From Exophiala sp. HKRS030 (taxonomy: Eukaryota > Ascomycota > Eurotiomycetes > Chaetothyriales > Herpotrichiellaceae), in assembly GCA_023897205.1 (NCBI GenBank), contig JAHWDD010000006.1:4030001-4094000 (forward strand): a DNA stretch of 64,000 bases, written 5' to 3'. The notes under the pieces were generated by a model. The model was given only the letters and a program-made list of their open reading frames with translations, was not told the origin of the DNA and ran no database searches. Position numbers and translations under genes: made by a program. Below, piece after piece: positions 10,786 through 22,401 of the stretch. The first letter of the stretch is position 1. Every line of letters begins with the position of its first letter.

Positions 10786-13044
10786 TCAAGAGATGCACCA
10801 CTCCTGGCCGTCTGTAACACCGCTACCAAGCCTCACGAGTTCTGGAGACATGTTGGCCAACGCCTGTAGTCCGCCCAACTTTGTCTTCATAGTCTCGAAT
10901 TGCTGTACCATCATAACAGGAGCCAGCATTAATGTGATACTGGTACAAAACGCTGCATGGATAACATCATTCCGTTCGTATTTGATGTCTACCAGCACGC
11001 CGACAGTGCAGGTAGTACCTCCAATTCGAGGCAATCTTTGTTGGAGCAGGAGAGCAGGACGGCTGAGGCCATCGATCCAATCGGGCGCCGAGACACTGGA
11101 GCGGTGTTCGAGATCCTGTATGTGGACTTCACCTGTGTCGGTGGCATTGTTGTCCTTGACGACGACCCAGACGCCGTTGGATTGGTCGTAAAGCATAAAG
11201 GCATTTTTAAGAGTGTTGGGAGGACTGGGAATGACATGAATTCCATGGTAGATGCCGTGTAAACCTTCAGTCGTTGCCCTCGAAGTCGAAGGTCCATGAA
11301 TCAGGTAAGGATTTTGTGCTGCCAATTGGGCTGGAGCCCATCGCCAACCTGGATCTGTCATTCTCCGACCACCGAAAAACAAGATATCAGAGTGGAGTGT
11401 TGGTTGTCGGAGGAAGAAATCTTGCAGCTCTGATAGAGTCGATACTGCGGGTTCGGTGTTGCTTGAATGCGGAATTTCTTCCTCTTGCCAGCCTAAGATG
11501 CCTTTGATGCATACCAGGTCATCCCCTGCATTCGTTGTGTCTCGAAACTGGACGGAGGTGATAGCTGAACCGAGACCAGGAGAATGAGCAGTCGTGAGTT
11601 CGTCAAAGATAATCAGTGGCTTCAAAAATTCCCAAGCTAGCTGATTGCTGGCGTTGAATTCATGATCGCCTCTCAGGGAATCCGTTACCCGTTGCGTGAT
11701 TGTGTGCAGATCGATGAAGCCGTCCTTGAGTCGAAAGTAGAGCTTTTGTGCTTTGACCCCTTCCTGTAAGGTCCAAACCCGACGCAACCATCCACATGAA
11801 TACATTCTAGCTGTCAATTCCAAATCAATCACACTCCGCGTTGTTTCTAACATGTCTTTATCAAGGACCAAAACGCCTGCAGCAAGTTCATAGACCTTCG
11901 ACATGCTCGATATAGCCATCTTTTTCGCTTTGCCAGCATATGGTATGCACAAGGTGTCCATCCAGAAAGGAATGGATCTTGGAGCAGAGCTATTTGAAAA
12001 CAGTTCATTGCACCATTGTTGGATCGTCTCAACCTGACATCGTGGGAGGGCGTTATCAACTGGATTTCCCAACCCGTCCGACCAGACGTGCGAAATGGCG
12101 ACGAAATCTGGGGTAAATTCATCCAGAGTGATCGTTTCCAAGCGCGATCGACCGAATAGTGGGACTTGCAACCGATTTAGTGGCATTTTGTTGTCCAATA
12201 TGAGTTTCGAAAGTTGATCAGCATCAACACGCATTATATTGTGGCAAGCGCAATCCGCTATATGCCGTTGTCGGTAGGCTTCCGCTGATATCTGATAAGC
12301 CTTGCATCGTCGAGTGTCACAGTTTCCATGCTGAAGCTCAGGACGACTTGGGCCTATCAAACTCAAATAGTATATAGCTAAAAGAGAACCAAGTGTGCTC
12401 CTCATTCGAGCAACGTCACTCGGGCACCAATTCTGGTCATTCAGTGTCTTTAAAAGGAATGTTGGCGGCAGTGCTGGAATGCGGCGAGGAGTTGGTAGAT
12501 GAGCCGATACATTCGTTTTTGCTAGCTCCAGAAGACTGGCCAGGAGTAAAATTGACAGACAAGTCTCATCCTCTAATGGCGACTGCTCCTCGTCGACGTT
12601 GTGGTTGCAGTAATATCTGACATATGGCCCGGCCTCAGCAGAGAGTGCATCAAGTCGTGTTTTGACCGCCCTGTTGGAGGCAGTGTTGGAGGACCGCACT
12701 CGCCTCGTCCAGACTGAAAGGTGCTCTCTCACACGACTCCATGCCACGACGTCTTGACCGTCGTATATTTCGATAAAGGTGTCTTGACTTACATCTTGGT
12801 CGAGGAACTCAATCAGCAAACCAAAGAACAACCAAGATTGGAGGAGGGAGCGCTTTGCCACAACATCAGATGTGGTGTCATTCTGGCTTCGATATAATTC
12901 GTCTTTGTCTTGTCCTTTCCGGCGTGGGAAATCTAGCCAACCGCGATAGTCATAATTGTTTGGATGCAATCCCTTTCGCCCGCACAGCACAGGCGTGTCA
13001 GGGTAGACTTGAATCAGTCTTTGGGGCAAAGGGATCAGATCCAT
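10786..13044 (-). CDS. HET-domain protein, complete, 752 residues
   Basis: Single-exon heterokaryon-incompatibility protein. The start MDLIPLPQRL is typical of long HET proteins. The HET domain begins near residue 315, with DFVAISHVWSDGLGN followed by FWMDTLCIP, the MSKVYELAAGVLVLD segment and WLRRVWTLQEG. A helical region of about 300 residues precedes it and a variable 250-residue region follows. HET proteins trigger cell death after non-self fusion in some fungi, and many are orphan. It lies tail to tail with the monooxygenase, and the reading frame is intact. Its specificity cannot be inferred. Confidence 0.88.
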   Translation of the reverse strand: MDLIPLPQRLIQVYPDTPVLCGRKGLHPNNYDYRGWLDFPRRKGQDKDELYRSQNDTTSDVVAKRSLLQSWLFFGLLIEFLDQDVSQDTFIEIYDGQDVVAWSRVREHLSVWTRRVRSSNTASNRAVKTRLDALSAEAGPYVRYYCNHNVDEEQSPLEDETCLSILLLASLLELAKTNVSAHLPTPRRIPALPPTFLLKTLNDQNWCPSDVARMRSTLGSLLAIYYLSLIGPSRPELQHGNCDTRRCKAYQISAEAYRQRHIADCACHNIMRVDADQLSKLILDNKMPLNRLQVPLFGRSRLETITLDEFTPDFVAISHVWSDGLGNPVDNALPRCQVETIQQWCNELFSNSSAPRSIPFWMDTLCIPYAGKAKKMAISSMSKVYELAAGVLVLDKDMLETTRSVIDLELTARMYSCGWLRRVWTLQEGVKAQKLYFRLKDGFIDLHTITQRVTDSLRGDHEFNASNQLAWEFLKPLIIFDELTTAHSPGLGSAITSVQFRDTTNAGDDLVCIKGILGWQEEEIPHSSNTEPAVSTLSELQDFFLRQPTLHSDILFFGGRRMTDPGWRWAPAQLAAQNPYLIHGPSTSRATTEGLHGIYHGIHVIPSPPNTLKNAFMLYDQSNGVWVVVKDNNATDTGEVHIQDLEHRSSVSAPDWIDGLSRPALLLQQRLPRIGGTTCTVGVLVDIKYERNDVIHAAFCTSITLMLAPVMMVQQFETMKTKLGGLQALANMSPELVRLGSGVTDGQEWCIS

Positions 13045-14139
13045 GATCTCAGTAAAACCACGAAAAACCTTGCATGGGTCTCAGGATTAGCAGAGGCTTT
13101 TAACGATTGTTGTATCTTGAGTTGCCCGAGTCTGCTCGTGCCCCGCTGTGGGATCAATGGACTTTTTAAGCCATCCTTGAAAGAGCCGGGCAAAATCTAG
13201 AAACGAGGCAGTATAGTCAAAGTTGTCCGGGGTAGCACAAAAGTTATCCATTGAAGCAATCTTTCGGCAGTCTCGTATAAGTGCGCAGGGGTAAAGAGGG
13301 CATCGTTCGAGCTCTTCGTAAACCATCACGAAATACCTTTGAGATGATGTATCATCTGTATGCACTGCAGTCGTCTCCACAGCCACCAAGATCCAAGAAC
13401 TTCGACTGCAAAACTCCCGAAGTGGATGAGATTTCTATCCTTGTTGATGAAAGGGTACCTGGAAAAACGAATGCATACTTCAGTTTCCGCTTACCCCTCC
13501 AACTGGGAAGCCAATGTCTCATTTGTCTGGAAGTTGAGGCAACAAAGCGCCTGGCCTTTTCACAGTGGGTAAAAAACAATTAGCACCTCACAAACCAGGC
13601 ACCAATCAGGCAACCACACGCAAGCAAAGGTCCAAACTGCGCCTCGCGCAGGCTCGACGAATCTCACTTGATTGCCTTCTCAGCCTGACTGCGAGCCGCC
13701 TGTGGAAAGCAACCATGATGCTGCCTGCCAAGCTAGGATGGCTGGAGGATTCGATTCCGACTGGCTGTGAGGTTTCCCCAAGCCACGAATTTGACGTTTA
13801 AACGGCGACATTTACCAGTATTAAGAGTCACAGCCCATCATGCACCCGTGGCTCATAATCCAGGTGAACAACAGAAAAAAGAGGTCAAGTGTGCAGAAAA
13901 CCCAGTCATGCACGAGGGCTGCCACCACCATCAGTATATAGCAACGTGTACGGCCACACATGGCTGAGTTCGGCCACTAGTTAGTTGAGCCAATTCTTGG
14001 GGATAAGGCTGTGATTTTCATCAATTGTTCCACTCCTACTGCTTGTTGAGAAGAGGCAGAGAAGGTTCACTGCAGCCAATTAGCCCAAGGGCCTATATCA
14101 CTTTCAACTACACATAAAGCCATCTATGTGCCCGCAACC
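13045..14139. other. 1.1 kb spacer with one weak minus ORF
   Basis: A 100-codon minus ORF (13087-13389) begins MVAVETTAVHTDD. It lies just upstream of the HET gene and has no family signature, so I do not call it a gene. The rest holds promoter sequence of the two divergent flanking genes. Confidence 0.4.
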
Positions 14140-15120
14140 ATGAGTCTCTGGGGCATCTTCCTTGTGGGCGCTATCATCTCAGCGGCAGACAGCGCGAGAC
14201 GACGAGCGGCAGAACGACCACCACAAGAACGTGCTGACCGTCCAAAACGGCCCAAGCTACGAATTGGCAACATGCAAGACGCCAAAGACGGCTTTTGGGA
14301 GGGCTTCTACGCAACGTCCAACGAAGACGGCGGCGGCAGCGGCGAGAGGTATTCTACAAGCACTCAGATGTTTTCCGCATCATGGTATCATGCCTCTCCG
14401 AGCTCTGCAGGGGGTTCAGCAGGATATCGCGACGGATATGACAATCTAGGGTATTTCGTCGACAGGCACGGCCACACCGAGAATAGGAGATGGCAAACAG
14501 AATTCGACACTCCGCAAACGCCAGAGGACGAATGGCGGGCGCAACAAACACGCAGAAAACCAGCGAGGGCACGACGACAGACCGCAGACGCCGAAAGAGA
14601 AGCCGACCTGCGTGCGTGGACGGCTCAACGAGGCGAACAGCGAGCTCGCAGGCGACGAGAAACCGAAGCCAGGGCCAGAGCTCGCGACGAAGCCGCCGCC
14701 GAGGCCGAGGCTCTGCTCAAGAAGAAACGAGACGAGGCTGCCGCCCGAGCAGACACTGTCCGCAAGGAGAAGCAACTCGCCAAGTATGAGAAAGCCTGGC
14801 AGGATTTCCTATCATTCACACCAGAAAAATCAGCACGGTTCACGACCGCTCGCGACCTCATCCCCTGGCCGACTGCGTCAGGCCGACGTCCTGTGGTCTT
14901 GGACGAAGAGCAGGTCCGACTGTTTTTCGTCGAATGTTCCTCGTCTTGCGGCGGCGACAGTACCGCTTATCAGATGTTCGTGCGCGAGCGCAATCGCTGG
15001 CATCCTGACAGGATGAATCAGCGGATCAAGCAGAAGGGGTTGGAGCTGGATGAAGACACGGAGAAGATGATAACGACTATTTCGCAGATTGTCATGGATT
15101 TGTGTGCGCAGAATAGGTAG
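14140..15120 (+). CDS. Hypothetical protein with charged coiled coil and C-terminal RWHPDR motif
   Basis: ATG at 14140 (MSLWGIFLVGAIISAADS) is preferred over the upstream GTG, giving 326 residues. The first 18 residues could be a signal anchor. Residues about 130-225 are an Arg/Glu/Ala-rich predicted coiled coil. The C-terminus has RERNRWHPDRMNQR followed by DEDTEKMITTISQIV. This resembles the J-domain-like motif of fungal relatives of NFKBIL1-type proteins (RWHPD followed by an acidic helix). The canonical HPD of DnaJ is present within WHPDR, but helix context is insufficient to call a true Hsp70 co-chaperone. Confidence 0.65.
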   Translation: MSLWGIFLVGAIISAADSARRRAAERPPQERADRPKRPKLRIGNMQDAKDGFWEGFYATSNEDGGGSGERYSTSTQMFSASWYHASPSSAGGSAGYRDGYDNLGYFVDRHGHTENRRWQTEFDTPQTPEDEWRAQQTRRKPARARRQTADAEREADLRAWTAQRGEQRARRRRETEARARARDEAAAEAEALLKKKRDEAAARADTVRKEKQLAKYEKAWQDFLSFTPEKSARFTTARDLIPWPTASGRRPVVLDEEQVRLFFVECSSSCGGDSTAYQMFVRERNRWHPDRMNQRIKQKGLELDEDTEKMITTISQIVMDLCAQNR

Positions 15121-15402
15121 CTTAGGTGGAGCTATTGGCTTTGGAAGTTTCTATCGCTGTATTACTGGATGGGATATGCAGAGATGATGAATGGGCTGGA
15201 GAGGAAATCGATCAGCAGGCGACTCCTTTTAGTGAGATAATATTGGTTGTTGCTGGCACTATGTGTGCGTGTATTCGGCAGTTGTCTTGAAAATATTGCT
15301 ATTGAATTCATTTTCTCATTTGAAAGAGCTCTTTGAGTCTCAGAGTTCAATGAGGACGCAGTGAGATGGCAGTGCCAGGTTAGTCTTCGTCGTCTGCCAT
15401 CG

Positions 15403-16098
15403 TTAAATCTTCCCTGGACTTGGTGCGCCCACAAGCCGCGAACAGTATTCCGTCACCTTGGCTGACCAACTCCAAGACCGATCTAGCAGGTTGGCCGCAT
15501 CAGTTCGGAACTCATGGCGGAAATATACCAATGAGTCCTTCACAGGATGAGCCACGCTCGACCCATCCTTCTTCCGCAACACCGCATATAGTTGTGGTCT
15601 CGCCTGCTGACTTGCTGCGGTAAAGCGGATTGGTGTGACCACGAGCAGATAGTCACGGACCTCGTCCTCTTTCGCCACGTTGGACGGTACAAACAGACCG
15701 AGAGGCCCTTCGTTCGGAGACTGTGGATTCGCGGTCCGTGAAGAGGTGACGAAGCATGATGCGTATCCTACGATCATCCACTGCTTTGTTGCGTCCGCAT
15801 TGACATAGGTTTTCAGCTCCTCGTTCGTCAGGTCGAGGCTTCGGCCGAGGACATTGCTGATGGGCACCCGGTTACCACCGGTATAGTGACGGATGCGGTC
15901 ATAGATGTCTACAATTGACTGTTTGCTGATGACAACGCGCTGCCCGGCTGGATGGTCGAGAAACGGATCTTCAATTGCCCATCCATTGATATCGACTGCG
16001 ATGCTGTGTTGTTGCGTGGCCTTCTGGGCCCCTTCAAGGCTGGTGCGTTTGATCTGGCTTTGGAGAGCCGCGTAGAATGCTCGGCCTTGAGATGCCAT
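15403..16098 (-). CDS. Hypothetical protein, 231 residues
   Basis: Uninterrupted single-exon ORF beginning MASQGRAFYAALQSQIKR. It has mixed globular composition with no signal peptide, membrane segment or low-complexity region. Segments such as NGWAIEDPFLDHPAGQRVV and YLLVVTPIRFTAASQQ look like a folded domain. I recognise no family. Regular composition across 230 codons supports coding, but the match is unknown. Confidence 0.55.
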   Translation of the reverse strand: MASQGRAFYAALQSQIKRTSLEGAQKATQQHSIAVDINGWAIEDPFLDHPAGQRVVISKQSIVDIYDRIRHYTGGNRVPISNVLGRSLDLTNEELKTYVNADATKQWMIVGYASCFVTSSRTANPQSPNEGPLGLFVPSNVAKEDEVRDYLLVVTPIRFTAASQQARPQLYAVLRKKDGSSVAHPVKDSLVYFRHEFRTDAANLLDRSWSWSAKVTEYCSRLVGAPSPGKI

Positions 16099-17022
16099 AA
16101 TTGTGGATCTGAAGAATGTAAACAGACTGACAAGGGCGTCTTTGAGTCTGGACCTCAGACGAATTCAAGATATCAAGGGAGTAACGGAGAGATGCGAGAT
16201 GTTTGAAACTCACGAATCGATTGGAAAAAAGTGGTATTTGTAGGATTCTCACTACTCTGGCAGACACTTCTCGTGACGCGAAACAAAGACTGGTGACGAT
16301 TTGACAATGATTCAGGCCATTGTGAATCAAAAATAGGTGCCAGTGATTGATGAAAAGGACAAGGGCACAGATCAGTCACTTCATTGTCTCAAGCCTGACT
16401 TGCGTAGCAGGCTTTATGTGAAGATGCCATGAGAGCCGCCGACTGACACGACTGGTAACCTGCTGATTTCAGCACTGGAATGATAATACAGATGCAGTAG
16501 CTCAACGGCATGAATTCAGACATTTCGGTCTTGTGCCCTCGATCCCGGCTTCTTTTCGCATTGGAATGACTGCTGGAAGCGCAATGGATGCTTGATGTGC
16601 TGTCGTGAATAGATCTCTGCGAATTGTGACATCAGGACGCAAGCTACCTGTGAGAATATGGTGAGAGATGTTTGTACTCTACAACATGTCAGAAAATAGT
16701 TTCCGAAGGTGGCATCGTCTGTGTGATTTGCGAAAATAGGTCTTTACCATGAGAGATGGTCAGATAATATGACTTTTCCATTATTGTGTCCATCCGGCTC
16801 ACTCAGCGGGTGTAGTCCTGCTTGGACGACCAGTGATTGGATTGACTCGGATGTGTTGCACCCTGACTCAATTAGCCCAACTCTGCGGTCTTCCTCAATG
16901 TTCAGTCGTTCTTGGGCCTGACGTATGAACGGCCTTTTACTCGCCACCAGGATCATCGTTACGCCAATGTGCGTCACTTCTCTTTCTAAGTTACCCAAGT
17001 TTTTAAGATCCTCCCTTTCGAA
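16099..17022. other. 0.9 kb spacer, no gene recognised
   Basis: Only short ORFs below 100 codons occur, and none is splice-consistent. It includes the promoter of the 231-residue ORF and the 3' side of the Ser/Thr-rich membrane protein. Confidence 0.4.
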
Positions 17023-19011
17023 TCAACCACGACCATATGCGCGTCCCGGAGGCTTCGGAGACATGCCTGAGGACACCACAGTTGACCCAGTATTGCGCCA
17101 AGTGCCAGACGCAGAACTGGGCTCGCCCTGGAATGCAAGAGGAGAAGAAAATGCGTGGAAGCCGTGTTTCATGCTAGCCATCTCAGGGTCTTCATCACAC
17201 GTAGGCATCTGGCGGAAAGGCGGATTGTCAGCAAAACCATCGTTGTCGCCCGTATAGATGGCCTTTATTCTTTCCTTGGTTTTACGGTTCTTGTTCCGAG
17301 TTTGCGACAGGCGATTCCACGTTGTGGCAACAGGGCATTGGTCGCGAAATCTATTGAATGATGCGCGGTGAAAGCGTCTCCACAGGAGGATAACCGCAAA
17401 GATCATCAAAGCTGTACCGACGAAGGCCGGTATTGCGATGAGTGAGCTGTGACCTGGTGCTGAAGTACCAGATTTTATGTCTGTGACAGGAGAGGTCGTA
17501 TTGATTGCGGCAGTGGGAGATGTTTGAGTGGTGACCGGCGAGGCACTGGATTCAGTCCAAGAAATCGGATTGGAAGTCGTGAATGTAAGTCCAGATTTCT
17601 GGCTTAAATTTGGTGTAGTTTTGCTTGCTGGTGGTGTGATTATTGTCGCCGATGTCTGGGGTCTGTTGCTTGTTGCTTCGAATGATGACGCCCTTGTAGT
17701 TGAAATGGCTGATGAGGAAGCCGTCATCGGGAATGTTGGGTCTTCATATGTCTGGAAAGAATAAGAGGTCAGTATCTGAAGATCAAGCGACCAATTGAGA
17801 GCGATCGACGATGGGTTGAGGCTAACAATGGCAGCAGGATACCCTGCATGAACAGTACTAGAGCTTGAATTCATGATGATCCTTTCCAAATGAGCAGTAT
17901 TGGGATAATGAGTATTGCAAGTTCTGTTCTGAGTAATTGGTAATGGTACTTTGGGTCGGAGAAACAAGATGTCGAACGCTCAAGTAAGGAAAGAAGTTAT
18001 ATACATAGGCGAAGACAATACATAATCAAGTGGTTGGACTTACACAAACGGTTAGAGAAGATGGTTGTTCAGCGTTTGGTGTCGTGAAGGGTGATTGTGT
18101 TGTTGTCTCTGTAGAAGCGTCCGTCGGGTGATCTTCTGTCAATGTACTTACGATACTGGAAATGGATTCTGCCCGTGTTGCAGCCCCAGTGTCTTCTGGT
18201 GAGGGTTCATCTGACCCACCGTTAGTATGTGAAAGCGGACCTCACCAGTTGGCCGACAGATTCAATGTCTAGGATTTGGAGAAATGGAGGTCACCTACCT
18301 TCTCGAGTATTCGGACTTGCCATGGGCGTCGTCGTAGATGACGAAGATGTTGTCATCTCAACAACTATTTCAACTGTTGTAGGATCCCATGAAAAATCGA
18401 ACCAAGGGAAATGTTGCTGTCAAACGGCCTGTGGTGAACGGCATGCCGGGCAAATCGAAGGTGATGGTCTCTCGTGCATTATCAGGCACGTGTTGGTACA
18501 CAACCACTCGACTAACCGTAGCATGTTCGTACGTGACAAGCTCAGTCGTAAGGCTCATACTCGTCGTCGATGTGAGAAAAGCATCGGCGATTGTTCTCGA
18601 GACCGTTTCAGTTGACAATGTGTCAACTGGCACAACATCATAAATGATCACAATAGAAGAGATTGTGTTTGAGGTCATTAATGGAACTGTAGTAGTTCTC
18701 GTACTGGTGGTCGAAGTGATCGTGCCGACGGTGTCTGCGCCGTGTACCGTCATCAAAGCTGTTTCTGACATGTCAGCCTCTGTTCGTCCTTCTGATCTTC
18801 CCGCAATCCGGGGCGAGAAACTGGTAAATTGGTCCACTTGTATCGGACCGGCAGGCCGTGTTGAAGGCGAGGTCGAAGTGACAAATGCAGTAGACTCTGT
18901 GCAGGTGGCCACAAGGTGGTTGGTGAGCAGTCTAGCGGTTTGAGCCAATACTAGTTGCGCCTTTCGTGACAACTCCTCGTATGTGTATGCTCGTGCTTGT
19001 TGCAGGGTCAT
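17023..19011 (-). CDS. Ser/Thr-rich single-pass membrane protein (mucin/Mid2-like)
   Basis: Three exons on the minus strand: 19011-18299, 18210-18044, 17928-17023, about 594 residues. Most of the protein is Ser/Thr-rich and presumably O-mannosylated outside the cell. A single TM helix (SLIAIPAFVGTALMIFAVIL) is followed by a basic cytoplasmic tail of about 130 residues with RTKERIKAIYTG-like motifs. This layout fits fungal wall-stress-sensor-like proteins, but no WSC domain is visible. Exon 1 changes frame near 18406-18411: removing one base (or adding two) restores the phase to the donor at 18298. No clear signal peptide is seen at MTLQQARAY, so the true start may lie upstream. Confidence 0.6.
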
Positions 19012-20549
19012 GATGTCTGGTGCAGGGAACGTAAGCGTGGGTAGAATATATATTCCTGTAAAAATATGGTGGTGATCAAGATCGACCTAAGAATGCCGGA
19101 ATGAATCCTGATATAAGATTAAGGTCGAGATCGTAAGTCTGCGATGATCGAGGAATTTCTGTCACGATCTCCGTTTATATGATGAGCTGTGACTTTGGTG
19201 ATCTGCTCTGAAAAAGGATCACAGGTTTGGTCGATATGAGTGCTGGTGATAGGGTGACTGAAGTGTTAACGGAATCAGGTGCCGCTGCTTGCTCAAGAAT
19301 ATCTTTGGCCTCAACCTTTGGCGAAGAACAAGTCCTGCTTTAGACCTTAGGAAAGCGCCAGGAGGGTTTTCAATCACTGGAAACTCTCTTCCGAATGAGA
19401 AAAAGACAGCAGTAGCAGCCCCAAAGCTTTCGTAAGTGCCAGAGGTTAGACAATATGCGTTCAAATGTAACCACAAAACTTCATCCAGATTTTGACAAAG
19501 CTGAAATTGAGACGATGCCGCAGAGAGGCATTGATATAGACAACCAGCCATGACTCACTCTCAACGCATGTTATCGAAAGGTCGCTCATAGCAGTAAAGG
19601 GAAAGCCAGAGTGACTCTCCCCGTCTGCTTAGTTAGTCACAATGTGAGGACGAGGATGCCATAGAGTGAGACATTAAACTCAGCAGGCCGAAAAGGAGGT
19701 AACATCTGAACCACCCCGCCGGATCCTTCATCACTGCAGGATCTAGGACATTCCCACACCATCACTTCAGAGAACTGGGTGATATTCATCGTGGCCGCTG
19801 CTTGATACAGGAGGGGATGTAAAACGTGATGCCTCTCTCTGGGTTTTTTATTTAGCTTGTGGACGACGCCGGGTATCTCCAGGCCAAAGCATGAGATGCG
19901 TGACAATATATTGATGCGAAGGAAGATTTCAAGTATGATTGTTAAGAAAGATAAATGAAGACAATCAAAGGAATGTACGTTTGCATGACAATGGAAACAT
20001 ATACCAATGCCAAACGCCAACACGAAACAGATAGGATCACGTGATATATCTAGGCGGACTCTTGCCGACAAATCTGTGAATACATAGTAAGAGCCTAGGT
20101 ACTTTGTTTCAACGGTGCATATGAATCTCAAAGTGGCATAACCTAATCGTCAAAAGACAAGCACAATATAGAGGTCAGCAGACCAAGATTGAATTCGGAC
20201 GATCAAGCTATGCCTCTTTCAAATCCACACAGATCTTCATTACACTGCCAAAAGGACAGTCGATCCAGAAAGCAAACACAAGACATTGCCCCGGCAGAGT
20301 GGAAGGCTATCGGAAGCAAAAAGTCTAGACATGTATGAATTGCAAACCGAATGTTGCGCCGCAACGCCAGCTGGGTCAGCACGAAGCGGGAAGCGTGCTG
20401 AACCAACGAATGGCATCCATCGATCCCATGGTTCACCTCAATATGACCCTTGTATCTCCTCACCACCAATACGCTAATAAACCTGGCATCATGCTCATTC
20501 TCCATACGTATGATGGCGTGAAATTGTCGAGACGGCTGACTGGAACAAT
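19012..20549. other. 1.5 kb spacer, no gene recognised
   Basis: Minus ORFs at 19219-19551 and 19637-20131 lack motifs and composition bias typical of genes here, so I leave them uncalled. The last 300 bp is 3' UTR of ypt1 on the minus strand. Confidence 0.4.
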
Positions 20550-21504
20550 CTAGCAGCAACCACCAGCTGCTCCGGACTGTACACCTTGACCTTGACCAAC
20601 TTGCACAGTAGGCTTGTTGTTGACCGTGGTTGTTCCCATGCGTTCTTTGATTTGACGAGCCATGGTCAGGAAAGCCTGTTCAACGTTTGAGGCATTCTTT
20701 GCCGATGTTTCCAAGAATGGGATACCGAGGCTGTCTGCGAATTCCTATGGCAAAGTGAGCAAATCGACGAATGAAATGGCCGGTTTCTCTGGTGCCTTGA
20801 ACGTACCTTTGCCACAGTGTACTCAACCACCTTCTTGTCTGACATATCGCTCTTGTTTCCAACAAGCAATTTATTGACGCCTTCTGTGGCGTATCGATCG
20901 ATTTCTTGTAGCCATTGCTTGACATTGTTGAACGAATCTTGATCTGTTACATCGTAGACAACGCAGATTCCGTGAGCACCGCGGTAGTATGAGGAAGTGA
21001 TGGTTCGGAAGCGCTCTTGTCCAGCCGTGTCCCACTATTCATAGTATTAGAGAATATTGTCATGGGCTGGATATTTTATACACACGATTTGCAGCTTGAC
21101 CGTCTTGCCATCAAGTTCAATGGTTCGGATTTTCTGGCGATGTCAGCCTTCTGGTTCAACCAATTTTCCTCACAGCCACGTACGAAGTCGACTCCAATCG
21201 TGGAGATATAGGATTCGGTATAGGTATCATCGGCGAATCTCAAAAGAAGACAAGACTTTCCAACGCCCGAGTCTCCGATAAGCAGGAGCTTGAAGAGATA
21301 GTCGTATCTAGAATTGCGGTCAATATCCAGGCTGACTGAGTCGGTCGAGTCGAGTGGAGAGGCAGGTGATAAAGAGACAATTCAAACTCTATTCACAGTC
21401 AGTACGCATTCGTAGGCAGTGATGGAGGAGAAGCCGGCGATGGCGGAGAGGATTGCGTCGGGATGATGTTAGGGGGGCACGTTGACCTACCACTCTGGAT
21501 TCAT
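20550..21504 (-). CDS. ypt1: Rab GTPase Ypt1 (Rab1)
   Basis: Essential small GTPase of ER-to-Golgi traffic and autophagy. Exons on the minus strand: 21504-21494 (11 nt), 21307-21184, 21133-21086, 21034-20807, 20744-20550, giving 201 residues. The start [20 protein letters not shown] carries the P-loop GDSGVGKS. Switch I is YISTIGVDF, switch II is WDTAGQERF, followed by NKSD and ETSAK. The C-terminus GAAGGCC gives two prenylated cysteines. The first intron uses a GTGGTA donor; the more canonical GTAGGT two bases downstream would create a stop. The frame is fully intact. Confidence 0.96.
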
Positions 21505-22401
21505 GGTGGTGGGCTGGTGGTGGGAAGAAGAAAGCGGTAGAGTTGGATGAGAGACTGAAGCAGTGTAGGTCGATGGAGTGGGATGAGTGGTGGACGCGCA
21601 GGAGATATCGCTACAGAAATGGTAAAGGAAAGACAGAAGGGCGGTTTAGGTGGATGAGTTGACCGATGCGTGATTGTCTTGAGGATTGTGGCCTTGAACT
21701 TGGACGAGCAGCTGCGGATGGATGAGTGACGATTGAATTAGCACCGAGTTAAGTAGTTAGGTGGTTAGTCGACTACTTAGTTGGTACCTTGGGAAGGGCC
21801 TCATTAGCCCTTAGACCGCCTTAGCCTTTGGGTGACACTTAACACGACTTAACCAGGTAGGCACATGGGGCCAGTGGCAATCAGTTGAGGCATGCGGAAG
21901 GCAGATTAGGTGCTAGCCATCTTGACTGGGTGGCTGACATGGGCAGCTGAAGCCTGGTGAATGCCTAGAAGTGTGCCTGTGTCAACCTGCACCATACCTA
22001 TGTAATGATCAAAATGGGTCACCAGATCCCCAATAAATATCGCGTACGATACCTGCTGTTCGCTAATAGGCTACGTGGAAAGGGAGGCTCCCATCGGAAC
22101 ACCGCCCGACGCTTGGTTACCGAAACGTGATCACCTTGGTCAGCCCCTCGAAACAGGCAACTCTGGCGAACCACTGGCTCACGTGATCGAGTTACACGTG
22201 GACAACCTACTATGGCCAGGTCTTCTCAGGCGATTCTATCAACTGAAGCCTAACACCGACTACACTTGACAATGTTAATGGTCATGAATCTTAGGAATTC
22301 ATGGGGGCACATAGGAGATACCAAAGATAAGACACGATTGATGAGGCGTGATCTTGAAATGCTGGTACAGTCATGTATGGTGAATCTGCATAGTCGCTGG
22401 C
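21505..22401. other. 0.9 kb spacer upstream of ypt1
   Basis: Contains the ypt1 promoter and 5' UTR (G/A-rich on the plus strand, so pyrimidine-rich on the coding strand). A stretch at about 21745-21850 is rich in TTAG/CTTAG motifs. No gene is seen. Confidence 0.45.

Noticed and set aside
19637..20131. 164-codon minus ORF as a gene
   Set aside because: No motif, irregular composition, no splice support.
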